From the NCBI GenBank assembly GCA_038380795.1, contig CM076277.1:6105501-6169500 (forward strand): DNA of 64,000 bases. The letters are read 5' to 3'. This DNA comes from Pyrocephalus nanus. Its lineage: Eukaryota; Chordata; Aves; Passeriformes; Tyrannidae. Position numbers and translations under genes: made by a program. This document shows, in pieces, positions 38,031 to 52,338 of the stretch. Under the pieces are notes generated by a model that was given only the letters and a program-made list of their open reading frames with translations, had not been told where the DNA came from and ran no database searches. The first letter of the stretch is position 1. Every line of letters begins with the position of its first letter.

Positions 38031-41000
38031 ACTGTTGGGTTGAGGCTACTCCAAGGGGGCTTGGGAAGTTCTCAAACATCCATGCTGGAGGACTTTGCTC
38101 CTAAACAAAGCACAGACCCCCAGCCTGCAAACCTGAACCAGCTACTTCTCGCTGCTGCCAGCCAGGTGTCCTGCTCTCCTCCTGTGCATTCTGAGCTCCC
38201 CACACCACTCTGCAGCTCTCAGCAGCTTTGCAAACCACCAAACCCTGGAAGGGCCATGGGCACCAAGCTCCCAGCAGGACACACCAGGCTTGATCTTTAG
38301 GGGATAACCAGATGCTTTGTCTAAAACCTGCACCTCTGTGGCCAGTCTGCAGAGAACAGAACGAAGATGGACGTGCTAACACGTCCCACTAAAACACTGC
38401 ATGTCGTGTCCTCTTTTTTCCAAGTAAGATGTTCCCAGCCAGTGGATTATAAATGCCATGCTTCATTACATTTTAAACAATAAAAATGAATGACCCATCT
38501 CCAGAGAGTGTCATATTTCTGGAAGGGAGGATAACCTGTGTGGTTAGGAACATGTCCTAAATCTATCTGCTCCATTAACCTTTGGAAGTTGGAGTAGTTC
38601 TAAGGTTTGAGAAGCAATTAATATCTCACAGGCAATGACATTCTTGAATGGATGACCCAGGATTTCAGTTACACCTGAGCAGAAAGTAATACCTTACCAA
38701 GCTCTCACAAAGGAAAGAAACTCATTTGAAAGTGCAGTGAGAGGTCATAAAAATTGTGGATTACTTTAGTTAGTCATTTGTAACAGGTAAATGCATGAGT
38801 ATAACTTCCTGGAGTGGGGGGAAAGGTCTTTATGATTTTTCCAGGGTTATGAATACATAAATAACAATGGTCACTTAAGAAGGACAGAAGCTTTGGGATT
38901 AACCTTGCTACACATTTCTAAATAACCTGTTGACCCAGCAAAGGATTTTTTTCTTGTTTGCTCTCCACATCAATCATATCTATAGGAGATGTAAACATTT
39001 CACCATCTAGTTCAAAATGAAAAGCAAAAAATAATCACTCGACCTTTACAATTAGCTGTTTACACTCAAGCTGCCTTTGGGTAAATGCCTTACTACAAGA
39101 ACTCTTGTGCAAGGAATGAGGAGTTTTAGCTACGTCATGTGTTTCTCCCAGTTCAGACACGAGCCCTTTCTCCAGGTTCACAGTGACCCTCCCCACTGCT
39201 CGGGGTACAAGAAATCCCCTCCCCACCACAGCTTCTCCACCACAGTGGGTTTAAACTGTTGTTCTGTCCAAGGTAGGGTGTGTTCTCCAAGAGGATCTCC
39301 CTCTCCATGCTCACATCTGAGGGTGGGAGAAGCCCCTGCCCCAACACACCCCCTCAAAGGGCATCTCCACCTGCCCAGTCCAGGGCTGGGAGCCTGTGCA
39401 GTTGGGTCATTAATGACAAGCCTGAACACTAATCAGCAAAACCCCAGAAATTTAAGATTAGATATGTTCTAGTGGGCTCTGCCAGTGTGAACATCAAGCC
39501 ACAGCACAGAAAATATTTTTCTTCTAAACTCTACAACACACAAGTTCACCCAGAGAGAGGAGAGGAGAGGCCCACATGTTTCAGGCTACATTATTGTGTG
39601 CCAACATCTGGAGCTTACAGATAACTTAACAAGCTTTCCCATGCAAGCTTTCCAACATAAAAATAACATTATTTGTCCAAAGTGGTCAAATCAGATAGCC
39701 AACCCAGAATCCCATGAAGACAGCAACTGATTTCTGCTGGCATTGGGATAGGCCTTTGTTGCCTACCAAATATTGAGTAAGAACTAATTAAACTCAGTTT
39801 AGACACTGCCTCACCCAGGAGAGTTTAGCTCATGGTTCATTTGTAAACACAGCTATTATTTATAAATTGTGAGTCAGATGGAGGGACACAAAAAGCTCTG
39901 CACTCTTGCTTTATAGGAGCCTTCATTGAGTAAATAACCAGTGAAAAGAAAATGGACTCCAGAGCAGTGGCTCTGTCCTAATCACGGCGAGTACATTAAT
40001 CTCTTTAAACACATCAGGCTTCCTTTAAACTGGACTAATTCTGCTCTTTCCATAAGCTTTTTGCATGCAAGAGATTCTGTCTGGGTTCAGCTTGTTCTGG
40101 TTTTGCTTATGCCTTGACAAGGTAGGCATTGAATTCAAGTGCTCAACCAGTTTCCCCAAGGGCACCCAGCTCTTCCCATTGGCTTTGTAGGGCATCCAGC
40201 TCTCATCCTGCAAAGGATGGTCATGTTAAACCATGGTTCAATACCACAAAGCATCCAGCATGGAAAAGCAGCTCATGGCACTTCCACCCCAGCTGTCTCT
40301 CTCGTTGGACCCAGCCCTGGAGATTTCCATCCCTCCCATTCCACCACACCAGGAGGTCCATCAGGACACTGGTCCAAGCTGGAAGCACAAAACTGCCCAA
40401 CATCTGTATTGGTGTCAGAGAGGCCAGAACATCACAACAGGATAGAAGAGGATGGTGGAGGAAAGCAGGAGCTGATGGAGCTGTCCTTGCCTTTGCAGTA
40501 CCTATCCCTTGGCTGAGGTGCCCTGAGCAGTCTCAGCACCCACATACATACAGGAAAACTGGTGGAATCAGTGAGAGGCACCACTGACTCCAGTGGGTTC
40601 TGAATAAATAATTTTGAGTCTGGGATAATTAAAGCAATGATCTGTTTTAACTTGTCATGTCACTGAACTCATGCCACCCACAGCCATCTGCATTTATGGC
40701 GTCACATCTACATCAGTATCTACTTTACACTCAGGTTTATCAAAAGGAATAAGTGCAGCATTTGAGATGTAAAAAGCATCAAACACCAAATTATACCTTT
40801 AATTTGTACACACATTTTCCATGAATGCATGTGGAAATAAGTAAAACAGAACCTAATTACCTAATCATCAGTGCCACCACTTCTGTTTGCAGTAAATGCA
40901 CATTCAAATTCAAAGTAACTCAAATGGAGACTTCAGAAATGCAAAAATCCCAGAGTTTACAAGGGCATGATTTCACAGCGCAAAGACACTTGCAATGTTT

Positions 41001-44000
41001 AATTATTCTTGATTAAAATACTAAAATATCACCTCTGAGTTTGGTACACATGGCACACCACAGCTGAGTGGTACTCAGAGTTGTGTTTCTCTTTAAAGAA
41101 GAGAAACAAATAGACATAAACAGACATAAATAAGATTATCTGTTTTTCTGTAAAGAGTGGCTAAGCACTGCCATCAGAGATACTCTCAGTTTTCCTTCAT
41201 CAACCCCAACAGCTTTATTTAAAGCAGCTCCTAAGCTCTTTGCAATCTTTAGTGGCTTTTAGCCCTCTGACATTCTAGAAAAGCAAAAGAAGCTCCAGCT
41301 CTTGCATGGGGGGAGGAGGCTGAGGCACATCATGGGCTGAACAAGGAGCCCAAGGTCAAACAAGAAGTATTCATCCAAGATATTTGCTCCATGACTTATA
41401 AATTTAAACAAAAATCGGCAATTCTTGAGACAAATGAATTTCTCCATTCCCCGACCCCACTAACACCACTGAACCACGGTGAGGAAAACTACAGACCTCT
41501 CTTTCCCCTCATATCTGACAGAAAAGGAAATGGTGCAGAGAAACTTAATATAAACACCTTTCAGACTGTCTTGAAGAGGGGTAAAACGTGGCAGTGGATG
41601 TCTTACTGCTTCCTTTCCTGAAGGAACTGTCCCTCATGCTCTACATAAGGCAACATTATTTGCCTCTTTGTTCTAATAAAGAGCTTTCTTTCACTATCTT
41701 AACGGCAACAAGGATTTCTCATCTTCATGATTTAAATTAAGTAATTTTTCTGGTGGACTGAATTATGGAGCTGTGGCTAATACATCTTTAATTTAACTGT
41801 CCTTAAATTTTACAGCTCCTGCTGCCCCATCCAGCCAGGACTGAGCACCCTCCACCCCTCAGGATTCATTGCTGCTGCATTAACAGAAGAGAAAAGGATG
41901 AGATTTTGCCTTCAGCTGCTGAGCTGCAAACCATGGAAGGAGCAGATATGCTTCCTGTGCAACCACCCCTCCACTGGGGGCAACATCCTTTGATTTTAAG
42001 GTTTCACTTCAAGGCAGTGATTCACCTCTCACGGTGCTTGAGCTCAGAACCAGCACCACCACTGCACCCCCCTTCCCTCTCCTCCTCTCCCCCACCTTTG
42101 CCTTTGGCTCAAAGTGGACACCACAGGCTGCATTTCACCTTCTCTTGAAAGCAATCATGATTAAAATATTCCTTAAGAAACAATTCTCCCCTCACTACCT
42201 TTTGCTCCTGCTGGAGGGACATGGAAAAGTGCAAGAGTTGGCAACACTGAAAACAAGCAGTGCCTTTAGGTTAACACCACACAGGAATTCCCAGGCATTT
42301 AGGCTTTACATTCAACTCTGTCAAAGTGGAAAATAGTTTCAATCTAGTCCATCAAGTCACAAACCAATACTTTATAAGGGATACAATTTAAGGAGGCCAA
42401 GAAGATGAAGCACATAGGCTAAGGAGCTGGAAACTCATCACAGTGGGGGGAAACACCCCAACTCCTTGCACTGAGAGTGCAAAACTGGATTCCTGGTCAA
42501 TACAGCAGATGCTTTTATTAATGTCCAGAGAACAGCTGAAATGGGGCAATAATTGGCAGGGACTGACCCTGGGCTAAACCAAACCCAAAGGAAACTTGTG
42601 CTTTCATAAAGGATCTCTATTCACATTCCTCTATCCCAAGCACAATCATTTTTTGGGAAGAAAACTACACTATGAATGGATTTGAGGGTTTTATGCCATT
42701 TAATTGTTTATCTCTAAAACCAAACTTTTCGGTTTTGCTTCCCTCCCCCCCAGAACATACATACACATTGCCAAAAGTTCCCACAAATTAAATGACAGAA
42801 TCGTCTTCAGATGGCCACAGCACCAAAGCTCACTGCTAATGAGTTGCAGATCTGCACCATAACTGAACATGCAGATTTCCACTTACAACAGAAGGATGTG
42901 GTCAACAAGAACAAATAACACTACAGAGCCAAAAAAATAATAATTAAGAAGAAATTTCAGGGTCGAGAGTACAGTAACTGACATAAATATCAGCCTAATT
43001 GCTGAAGACACAATTCGTGAAAAGACTAATCAATATGGGCAATGTTTCATTCTTTGTCTTGACTCCAGCAACGTGGTGATATCAGCTTTAATTGTACAAT
43101 CCCTGAGAAATGTTTGCAAGGGCGTTTTCATGCTTCTTTCCCCTTTTAGAAGGCAAAGGACTTGGGAAGTTATTTTCCTTCTCTCCAGAAATAATGCACA
43201 CGTGCAAACAAAGAAGACAAGGAAAAAAAATGACACAACTAAAAGAAATTAAGCTTGCTATGATGTCTGTGTTTCATGTTAACAGGCTCACTGTCCTGCT
43301 GGGTTGTCCATAATACTCTATCACAAGCACTGTCAGGGGCCCATGCTGGGTGGCTAATTAAAACAATTACAAAGACAAAGAAGGTATCAATAGCATTCCA
43401 AGCAGCAAACAAAGAGATAAAGTAGTGAAGATTTAAATCATCAATGGTTGATCTCTCCAGGATAGTTTTGATGTGGGGACCACGTCCCCAACAATCTCTC
43501 TCCCCTCTCAAACCCAGGGAGCTCGCTGGGTCACTTGGTGTTATTTCATCACAAAAGGTGCGGGAATGGTTCGTTTTTTAAAACCAGTTTCTTAACATTG
43601 CAGTGGAGTGAGGCTTTGCTGTTGGGGAGTTTCAGCCTTGTAAACTTGGGATAGTTTTGTGTTCGGTTTTACAAGATGATTTGTTTAAAGCTCACTAACC
43701 AGGTCTCACCCATAACCCCCATCTCTTTTCTCCCAGCAATTACAGGCATAAAATAGAAAAGCTTCACTTTTAATTCCAGGTTTTCACAGGCAGGGAGGAT
43801 AAACATATATCATGGAGGGAATCAATAGAAGGAGAAGAGAAGGCTGCATAAATTAGGCAAGTCTCTCAGAGATTCTGTTAAAGATTTTCCCAAAAGTTTT
43901 GATAAAGACAATTCCACAGAGGAGTCTATATATAGAAAAATGGTAAGCAAGCTTCAAGTGTTTGCAAGCCAGGCTGGAGTAATACTTTAAACAAACATGC

Positions 44001-47000
44001 TTACCTTGAGTGAAGAGTGTAAACAGTGACAGTTGTTTTTCTCATACCCGAAAATAAAGGCAGCTTCTCCAAAAGGGCCGTTTCATTTCATACAATCTAT
44101 ATGCCCCAGCACAAAATGTTACTTTACAGAAAACCACTTTTCGACAAAAAGCTTTTGGAAAGCCTTTGTTCTTCTGATTTAGTTATCTACAGGACAGTTT
44201 ACCCAAGGCTTACTTCAAACTATAGAGCAACGGTGGGTTTGTATAGACAAAAAGTTATGTGAGTTTACTGGAGTTTCGTTTGTTAAATTAATCAGAGTAA
44301 AGCAAAGAGCAGGGCTGGGTGTGTCAGCTCTGTAAATGCTTTCTGACTTCCACTCAGCTGTTCTTTTAATCATCAGGATAAAGAGCCAAAAACTCCAATT
44401 AACCAACGAGAAACCTTGAGGGGCAATGGCAGCTTTTTCTGATTGCTTCCTCTGATGGAAGAAAAGTGATTTGGGATGCAATGGTTACAGCTCAGCAGCT
44501 GAAATAAATAAGTAAATAAACTGTTGCCATGAAAAACTACAAATATTTTCTTTTTTTTTTCATAAGAAGTGTGCCTTCAAAAATGTCTTTAATAAACTTG
44601 GAATAAAAACTTGTAATGAATGCCTACATAAATGTGCAGTTTCCCTCCAAACAACTACTGCAACCGTTATTATGAAAACACAACCGCTCCAATTAAAATT
44701 AAAAACTAAGGATGGTAAAAGAGGAGCTCTGTTTTTAATGGATTCTGACAACTCTGTAGACAGCCTGAAAAAACATGATTCTTCTTGAAAGAAGAGGGTA
44801 AATCTGATTTTCACTGCAGGCTCCATCTGAGTCCATTTTTCTATGTGTAATTCTTTACTGATGCTGAAAGATCCCCATAGCAGGGAATAAGGGACAAAAG
44901 GTAGTTTTATAGCTTATTAAACATTTTTTTTTACCTGGGAAGATTATTGGGTTCATAGCCTCAGCGTGCCAAAATGTAATGGAAGTAAAAAATAGAACCT
45001 CTGAATTAGACTCTCATAATTTATTTTGAGAGAACTGAATGACAGGAAAGGTCTATTTGATTTTTTAACACATCCTAAACTAACTATGACATTCTGAACA
45101 GGTTTCAAGAAATGATTGTTGTTATTGTTCTTTTATAGCAAAAGCTCCATGAAACCTCTGATTTCTGTTGGGAGATTTCATGCCAATTTTGTAGCAACTT
45201 CTACTTGAGCAGGGTATGGATAACCTGAGGATTTCATAAATGAATGACTCTCAAACATCAGAAGGATTAGGCTGAGGCTGAACGTTTTGGCCATGAGCTG
45301 CTTTGCCAAACAGAAAGAACACATTCCTCCTAATACAGAAACATAAGCAAACGAGGAATTAATTTAAAACCTCAAAAGTTTTCTCACTGAACAGAGGCTA
45401 ATTTATTATCTGGAATCCAGCCCCCACCAAAACTGGCACTGGTTAGATTTTACAGCAACGCTTCTGCACAGCTCCAAACCAGCCTCCTCCCAGATGTGCA
45501 CCAGGATGATGACACGAGGCTGTTCACTTTGTAAAGTTTGACAACAGCAGATGATTTCAGCAATTTCAGCTGGTTTGTGCCTCGGGGTATCTGAGGAGGG
45601 GGGTCAGACCATGCTCTGCCTCATGTTCTGTGGGTTCAGGGATTCTCTAGGCTGGGCGTTCCCAGCCCATTGGTGACACCTCACCTGGGTGCTCTAGATC
45701 TGCCTCCATGCACACCAATAAATCCCCCCTCTGAGCACTGCTTCCATGTCATCCTGCTGACTCCTGACATTGATATATTTATTGGTAGTTGATATCATGA
45801 ACAAGAGAGGCAGGTTAGGTCTAAGAGTAAATGTCAGGTCACTGAATCACAGTAAAGAAGGAAAAAAAGGGAAGATTTGCTGGCCATGTGTGTGCTCTAC
45901 ATTAAAGTTGTTGCTCCCACAGCAAAATACTCCTTTATACATTCCCCTGTGTTTTTTCTCTATTTGCCAGTTTTATAAAGTCTCTGTTGACCACTCTGGT
46001 TGTAACATGGGAACTCTAAATTAGTTTTCTTAGCTATAAGTTACAGATGTTAACTAAAAATTACATCACCCAGCTTTCTGAAGAGGGTTCATCCACTCCA
46101 TTTTCTGGGGAAAACAAAACTCACTCGCCCCTGATTTTTATTAACCAGTGCAGTTGCTTTTAACACATCAGGGAGAAAGACAAGGACTTTAAGCCCTGTT
46201 TGTATAATAATGGAAACACTGTGGTTACTAGTCAGGGCTAACTCTTAAAACATCACATCTTTGTCTCTGGCCACCAGCAGCAGCTTTATAATCCCGGACC
46301 CACAACAGTGCTCTGTAATACTTGCCTTGGCCACTGTCTAAATTCTTGCCAAGCTTTTCATCATAACCACAGAAGAGAGATTAAATTCATGTAACTCCTA
46401 ATGGCAGTTCGTGCAACTGCTTGTAAAAGCCCCTTAGTGGAGCACACAGGTTCACACTGTAATAAATATCTGAATGCAGAGAGGGCTGTTAAATGTTTGT
46501 TACAGTCAGAGGGGCAGCGCCTCCTTCTCAGTGCTTGTGAGACTGTGGGCAAGAGATCTGGCTGTAAGGCTGCCCCACAAAAACCTTCTCAGGTTTGCTG
46601 CCCCACATGGACCGGGCAAAGCTAAGTTGGATTGAGCTCTGAGCAACCTGGACTAGTGGAAGGTTGTGCCCTCCTCCCTCTCCTCTAGCAGAGGAGGACA
46701 CAACCACTTTAGGCAGCAATCTTTCACAGGAAGAGTGAGGACTCCCTTTCAAAGAGCGAGACCTTTGGGATGTTTCTGGGATATCAGTCACAGGTGAACA
46801 CTGCTGGCCTCCACAAGGCAGTCAGGCTGTCCTAAAGTTGTCCTAACGCTTCCTATTGGATTGATTTAGTGTTCCAAGCTCAGCACAGCCTCTCATCCAT
46901 CCTGTTGTGGGCTGCTGAGTTTTCTCTGTTCAAACAGCAAGAGTCTTGCACCTCCCAGCACTTGAAATCTCCTGTCAGAGCATTGCACCAACATCACAGC

Positions 47001-47101
47001 CTGAGGGAAGGGAACTGGATCTGGCCAGCAGCCAAAACTCACTTTTGGACACAGTTCTAGAACTCTGTGTGTAGTGTTTTCTGACTATGTGACTGCTGTG
47101 A

Positions 47102-47117
47102 TTTTTTTTTTTTTTTT
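47102..47117 (+). repeat. T16 tract followed by CCCCTCAG
   Basis: The tract and the following CAG look like a strong acceptor, but no coding or recognisable exon follows. Confidence 0.9.
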
Positions 47118-47413
47118 CCCCTCAGAGCAAGAAGAGTTTAGCAGGGACTGTTTTGGCATTGCTTCAGATAATTTCAAAAGTCAGAGCATCCCTCAACAGA
47201 ATTTCTAAGAGAAACAAAACTAAAGTTGCTAAATAACAGAAGAACTAAAGCTGCTACATTTTAGACAATTTTAATGGATATAAAATTAGAAATTCCCTAA
47301 GAAATAATTCCTTCTGCTTTTAATAAGAGCTTCAGAGTTAGAGACCTTTTCTATTTAATCAACCTGCTTAAAATTCTTGCCTCCAGCAGGAAAGAATCTC
47401 AATCACAGGGAGA

Positions 47414-47625
47414 CAAACATTCATTAAGCCTTGTACAATAAACCCGCTCTGCAGCTGAAGTGCTATTAATATCATTTTACAGAAAGAGGAAATGGAAGTA
47501 TAGTGAGATGGGAGTAACTTGCTTGGGGTCACAAAAAGGTCCATGAAACCATGGTAGAGTAGTAAACCTTGAATCAGAGACCTCTACCATAACCCAGAGC
47601 TGGCATGGTCACTGTGCTCTTACAG
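47414..47625 (-). mobile_element. MIR-type SINE relic
   Basis: Read on the plus strand, the order matches a reverse-complemented MIR: AAACATTCATTAAGC near 47415, TATTAATATCATTTTACAGA at about 47464, GGAGTAACTTGCTTGGGGTC around 47511, CCTTGAATCAGAGACCTC near 47568, and finally GTCACTGTGCTCTTAC in the tRNA-derived head near 47607. Order and spacing fit over about 210 bp, close to full length. Divergence is high, as expected for a family that stopped moving before or early in amniote evolution. Confidence 0.8.
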
Positions 47626-50600
47626 ATTGCCTGGTGTTTACCAGCCATTACTTTCTTTATTTTAAAACAATAAATTTTATAAGATGTGAATACATTGTTT
47701 CCTTGAAGATCTAAACATTTAACACCAGTAACTTTTAAGTTTCACTCCACAATGTAAAAGCAATTTTTTCTGTACTCACTTATTTTCCTAATTAATGAGC
47801 ACTATTAAAGAGGTGCTCAGTCCCCCCTCATTGCCCAGAATCTTTCTCTGCCCCAGAAAAGGTAATTCTGAGGAACCTCACAGGCAGCAGCTTTTCCTGT
47901 CCTGGCAAATTGTGCCAAGATAAGGGTGCTGTGAATCCTCACCAGGTGAAAGGAGACAAAACCTGAGCTGTAGGAAGATGGCCTTGTCAATATGACTTGT
48001 GCCACCTCAGCTGCTGGAATGTGGCTCGTGGTTGTCCTGTTTGCTGCTGGGAATATGCTGTGCAGGACCAACAGATGGCCCCTGCAAAGCCACTAGTTAA
48101 AATAATTTTACTGGTAAGGAAGTAAAATGCAGACCAGATCCCAATTACGCACTGGTAGAGTTATAAGAAGAAAAAGTTTCTATGAGAGAGGATGGAGGAC
48201 TAGAAATAAAAATCCCAAATCAATAGATGTGATAGATTTTGTCACAGATTTGTACTTCAGAAAAGTGTGCTTTAATCTTGGGAACTGATAAATATTTTAC
48301 TTATACGAATAAGATACAGAAATGGAGTTGCTCATACTGTATTATACTGGCTGCCCAGGAAGCAATAAAAGGAGAGCTCAAACTGCAGCATCTGACAAAA
48401 TATTAAGAAAAATCACAATTACTTTTGTTTTAGAAATAGAATATCTGTTTAACAACTGTAATTATGGACAAAGGAGCTGAATGATAGAATATCTTTCCCA
48501 GTTTAACCTTTATTCATTGCCAGATGTTCAGGGGACATGCAGCATGTCTTAATGCACTGGAGTAGAAATTCCATATTAAATTCCAGTCACTGGAGTGCCC
48601 AAAGACTTGCTCAACAGAGGAGACAGTTCTGGCAGCAATCCCAGCCCTGTGGATGTCAGTGTGACGGATGCTACAGCTCTAGTTTAGAGATCACTGGGAG
48701 TCAGCAGTGGTTGTTCTTATTTTGGCAAAGCTCAGGGTGGCACCAACGAAATCTGCAACAGCTGAGAGCTAAAGAATTGGCAGCCCAAGGCCTGGCACAG
48801 GTTATCATGCATCAGCTGGCTTAGGATAGTCTTACCCCACTGCAAATGTAAAATGAAACATGAATTAACACTGCTTACAGGGGTTTATACTCATGGATTT
48901 TACCTGAGATGTGCCACTGCCCAGCCTTGCAGTCAGTCAGATCAGCTTGGTGGATAATAAATAAGGTTGTACCAGACTTTGGCTGACTCCTCCAAGCTTA
49001 TCCAGGCCTCCAAAAACCCCTCTGGCAGCATTCCACAGTACCAGGAGCTCAAGGACCTGCTCTGGACCAGGGATAAACCAATCCTCCCTCTAAACACTTT
49101 TCTACCAGTCTCCAGGTGCATCCATCCATGGACCATGCATGTTCAATGCTAATCTTTCATTACAAACCATCACAGCCCAAAACAAATGTAGAACAACCAG
49201 GATTCAGCTCAGGCAAAGCAGGAGAGAACAAGCAGACTCTGGAAACAAGCTGACCCCACAGAGGGGCTTCAGCAGCTCAGAGCAAGGCATGGGGAGAGCA
49301 GGGAGAGGTGAACTGTGAAAAAAGATGGGGGTTTGGATGAAACTGGAGTGAAAACACTGAGATGTCTGGCATAACCCTCACAACAAAGGTGTTCAGCTGG
49401 GCCCTCACGTGAGGAATGATGCAGGACATGCACCATGAGCTGACAGGGACCGATTTCATCTCCAAGCACAGCACTCTCCTTCTCCCTGAGCACTTCCCAG
49501 TTCTGGAGGTTTCCTTCTGCTGTCCCTGCAGAAGGAAATGGAAACTAAAAGGACTTTTAGCCGATTTAATTAATGCCTGTAACACTAGCCAATTGACATC
49601 AGCACCTTGTCTGTCACTCACCGTAGGAGGGGGAGATGTGTTAAAAATAACAGCCTATTTCCGCTTCTCCAGCCCCAGCTCCACTGCAAACCAGCGGGAA
49701 AAGCCAAGGCCAAGTCAGTTAGTGACATCTTAAGGCTACTCACAGAACTGGCTGAGTGGTTTATTGGATGCATTTGGAATTATACAACAGAAGGGTCAGC
49801 ATTTTGCTGTTCCTCAACAGAGAACTTACAGTCAGAAACATCTGGGCACCACTTGGTAACATGCTGGTTACCCAGAGACTGGTGGTGAAATATGCAGCTT
49901 AGAAAGAAAGTTCAACTTTTAAAAAAATAAATTAGAAAAAATATTAACACCCCCCACCCCCCCATTATTACCAGTGTTTCTACTTCTAAAACTGAAAACA
50001 AGTGTATCTATACTAAGCAATATGGATGCAAGAAGGGAATCTCTGAGACATCTCTTGTCTTTACAGAGAATATTTGCAAAGCTCACTTTGGGCTCATGGG
50101 TTTAACATCACTGTGTATGAATGCAGAGAGAGAAACTTCCAAGGGGTGAGTCAAAGCTGACACTGGTCTGACTCAGCCCTGGAGAAAACTGCTTCCCTCC
50201 TGAGATAGGGAGCAGGCAGGATGTGATTGGCCTGATTAGGGGGTGGCCAGCCTTTGTGACTGTCCCTATCAGTCCAGATTGCAGACTTATAAATGGAGCT
50301 TTAAAACAATAATGTTTCGAGAAGATTATTTCTCTCATCTTCTATTTGTACACCACTGACAAAGCAGTAGGTGCTTTATAAATAGGACAAGGCCACTTTT
50401 GTCACCCTAAAATTTCCCACCCCCAGGAGTACTCACCAATATCAGCCATGACTAATAATGGGCAGGATGTTCCATCCCAGAGCCAGCCCAGCCCAGGGCT
50501 TGGGCAGGAGCCGAGGGGTTCTCCCAGGTAGTCCCAAGCATCGCTGCTCCCAGCTGCCTCTTGCTCTCTCCTGGAGGTTGCTGAAAGCTTGGCCCCATCA

Positions 50601-51510
50601 TCCTGGCTCTCAGCACAGCACAACAGCTTTAACCACTAAGAATGACATCATTTTTTGGGGGAAGAGAAATCAGAGCAGCCACAGGGAATCCAAATGCTCC
50701 ATAAACCAACTGCAGATACCACACGGTGCCTCTGTCCCAGGAGGTGACCAAAGCAGGGAACATCAATGCCTTACATGGGCATGTCCCAGCGACTGTCAGG
50801 GCAGTAAGAAGGATCTAGGAACACCTGAAAACATGATTTGAAGAGGGTGGAGCTGGTATATAGAAAGAAGAAGGAAGGTGGATGTTCTCCAGCTGTGGCT
50901 CGTTGGTCAAGGCACAATTACCAGGGACAAGAAACAGCTGGTTGATCCTGTGGGCTTTACTCAGCTTGGCCTTCAGCTGAGGATGGCCTGAAAAGAAACC
51001 AAAGTACTGAGTTCTCAGCAGTTATCAATATAAAGTCACTGATCTAATTCCTATGGGAACCAGACTGCAGAGGAGAGGGGGGTCTTCAAAAGTCCCTGCT
51101 TATCTCTAGTGCAGAACACATCTACACCTCAGCAAAACAAGCAGGCAAACCCTTCAGAGAATTCCAGCATTAAATTACTTCCTCCAGTCTCAGAGTACCA
51201 TAATTTATGTAGGACACAGCTGAGGGGATTCAAAGAGTGAGCTGTCCTGGGGGATGTTTCATTTCACAGCCCCTGAGTTCACACACAGGCAGAACAAGCT
51301 GGCTGAAAGCAGAGGTTGCCCTCACTGAACAGAACAGGCTCCACACCTGCTGTCTGAGGACAGCTTTGCTTGTGTTCGGTGCAAAGAAACCTCATTCACT
51401 CTTTTAAATACAGTACTGGCTTAAAAGCAACTTTTTAAAAGCTTGACTGATCTTTGCAAGTGATTTTGATGTAGCTTGCTTTATATGCTTCTTATTTGAG
51501 AAGTTTAGCA

Positions 51511-51590
51511 AGGCAAGATATCTGAGTGGCTAGAGTCTCACACAAGAAAAAGAGGTACAAGGTTTAATACCTTTTGGTGAGACATATCTT
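51511..51590 (+). pseudogene. tRNA-derived relic (tRNA pseudogene or SINE head) with inverted repeats
   Basis: GATATCTGAGTGGCTAGAG (51517-51535) matches the 5' half of a typical tRNA (GATAGCTCAGTGGTTAGAG) at 16 of 19 positions. An A-box-like TATCTGAGTGG lies at 51519-51529. A B-box-like GGTTTAATACC lies at 51561-51571, 31 bases later, which is tRNA spacing. The T arm survives as AAGG, a seven-base loop and CCTT (51559-51573). There is no usable anticodon stem, so it is not a working tRNA. Two further inverted pairs span it: AAGATAT (51515-51521) with ATATCTT (51584-51590), and GTCTCAC (51535-51541) with GTGAGAC (51577-51583). I cannot match the following 100 bases to a known SINE body. Confidence 0.5.
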
Positions 51591-52338
51591 TACCTCCTGT
51601 GGTAGAGATGTTGTTTTGGGAACAAGAGGTCGAAGGCTCTATCACCACTGAAACGAGGGCACGCACCTCCTAAATCACTGAGCACAGGAGAGTATCAGCC
51701 TTCCTGTGTAAATATGAGTAAACTTGTTCCTTAATCTTTACTAGAGGTTTTATTCGTTATTTGTTGGATAAACTCCCACAAGAAGCTCCTGCAATGGACA
51801 GGCTGGTGGCTGTGGCAGTCCCAGCTTCGTGAAAGGGTGTCTGTGAGAGGTGTGCAAGTGCAAACTGCATTAGCATTTATATGCTTGATATGAGGTTTCT
51901 TATTTAAATAACTGAGACGGTTGCTCTTATCAATTCACCAAACAAACAATGTACCCCAGTGTCTGATCCCTTTAAGCCACGGCTAAATTTTGTCAATCAA
52001 GTCTGTTAGGACCTCTGGCACACAAATGACAAATCACAGTATTACCACAACTATTGACACACATTTTTAATACATAACTACTGTTGTTATATATAATCAG
52101 AACTGATAGAGTTCAGCATAAAAGGGTATTTTAAAGTGCCAATAAAACCACTTAGCTTTTACAACACACTGCGTCGACTCCATTCCTCTTGCCCTCCAAA
52201 AAAAGCTTTTCTTTTGAACTAAGCAATTTATATATTGGGTCAGTGTTATAAAGTAGGTATTTATAGCAGATTTCAATTGAGTGGGAGCTGGAATAAAGGC
52301 AGCTTGCTTTTAAATGCAGCACGGAGGCATCTTTGCAT

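Larger units (their letters stand above)
36386..47413. other. Intergenic, no gene seen
   Basis: Contains the CR1 copy at 37.6-38.0 kb and the T16 tract at 47.1 kb. The 152-codon frame at 40129-40587 overlaps two other open frames on the same strand and one opposite, as chance frames do. Nothing else recognised. Confidence 0.7.

Noticed and set aside
40129..40587. 152-codon plus-strand frame as a possible gene
   Set aside because: Three plus frames and one minus frame are open at the same place, and no domain or splice context supports it.
48537..48824. 95-codon Gln-rich frame as a small protein
   Set aside because: Gln richness comes from CAG/CAA words; there is no similarity I recognise and no neighbouring signals.
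51511..51590. Functional tRNA gene or microRNA precursor
   Set aside because: There is no anticodon stem, and the outer stems are separated by a 13-base one-sided bulge, unlike a typical pre-miRNA.
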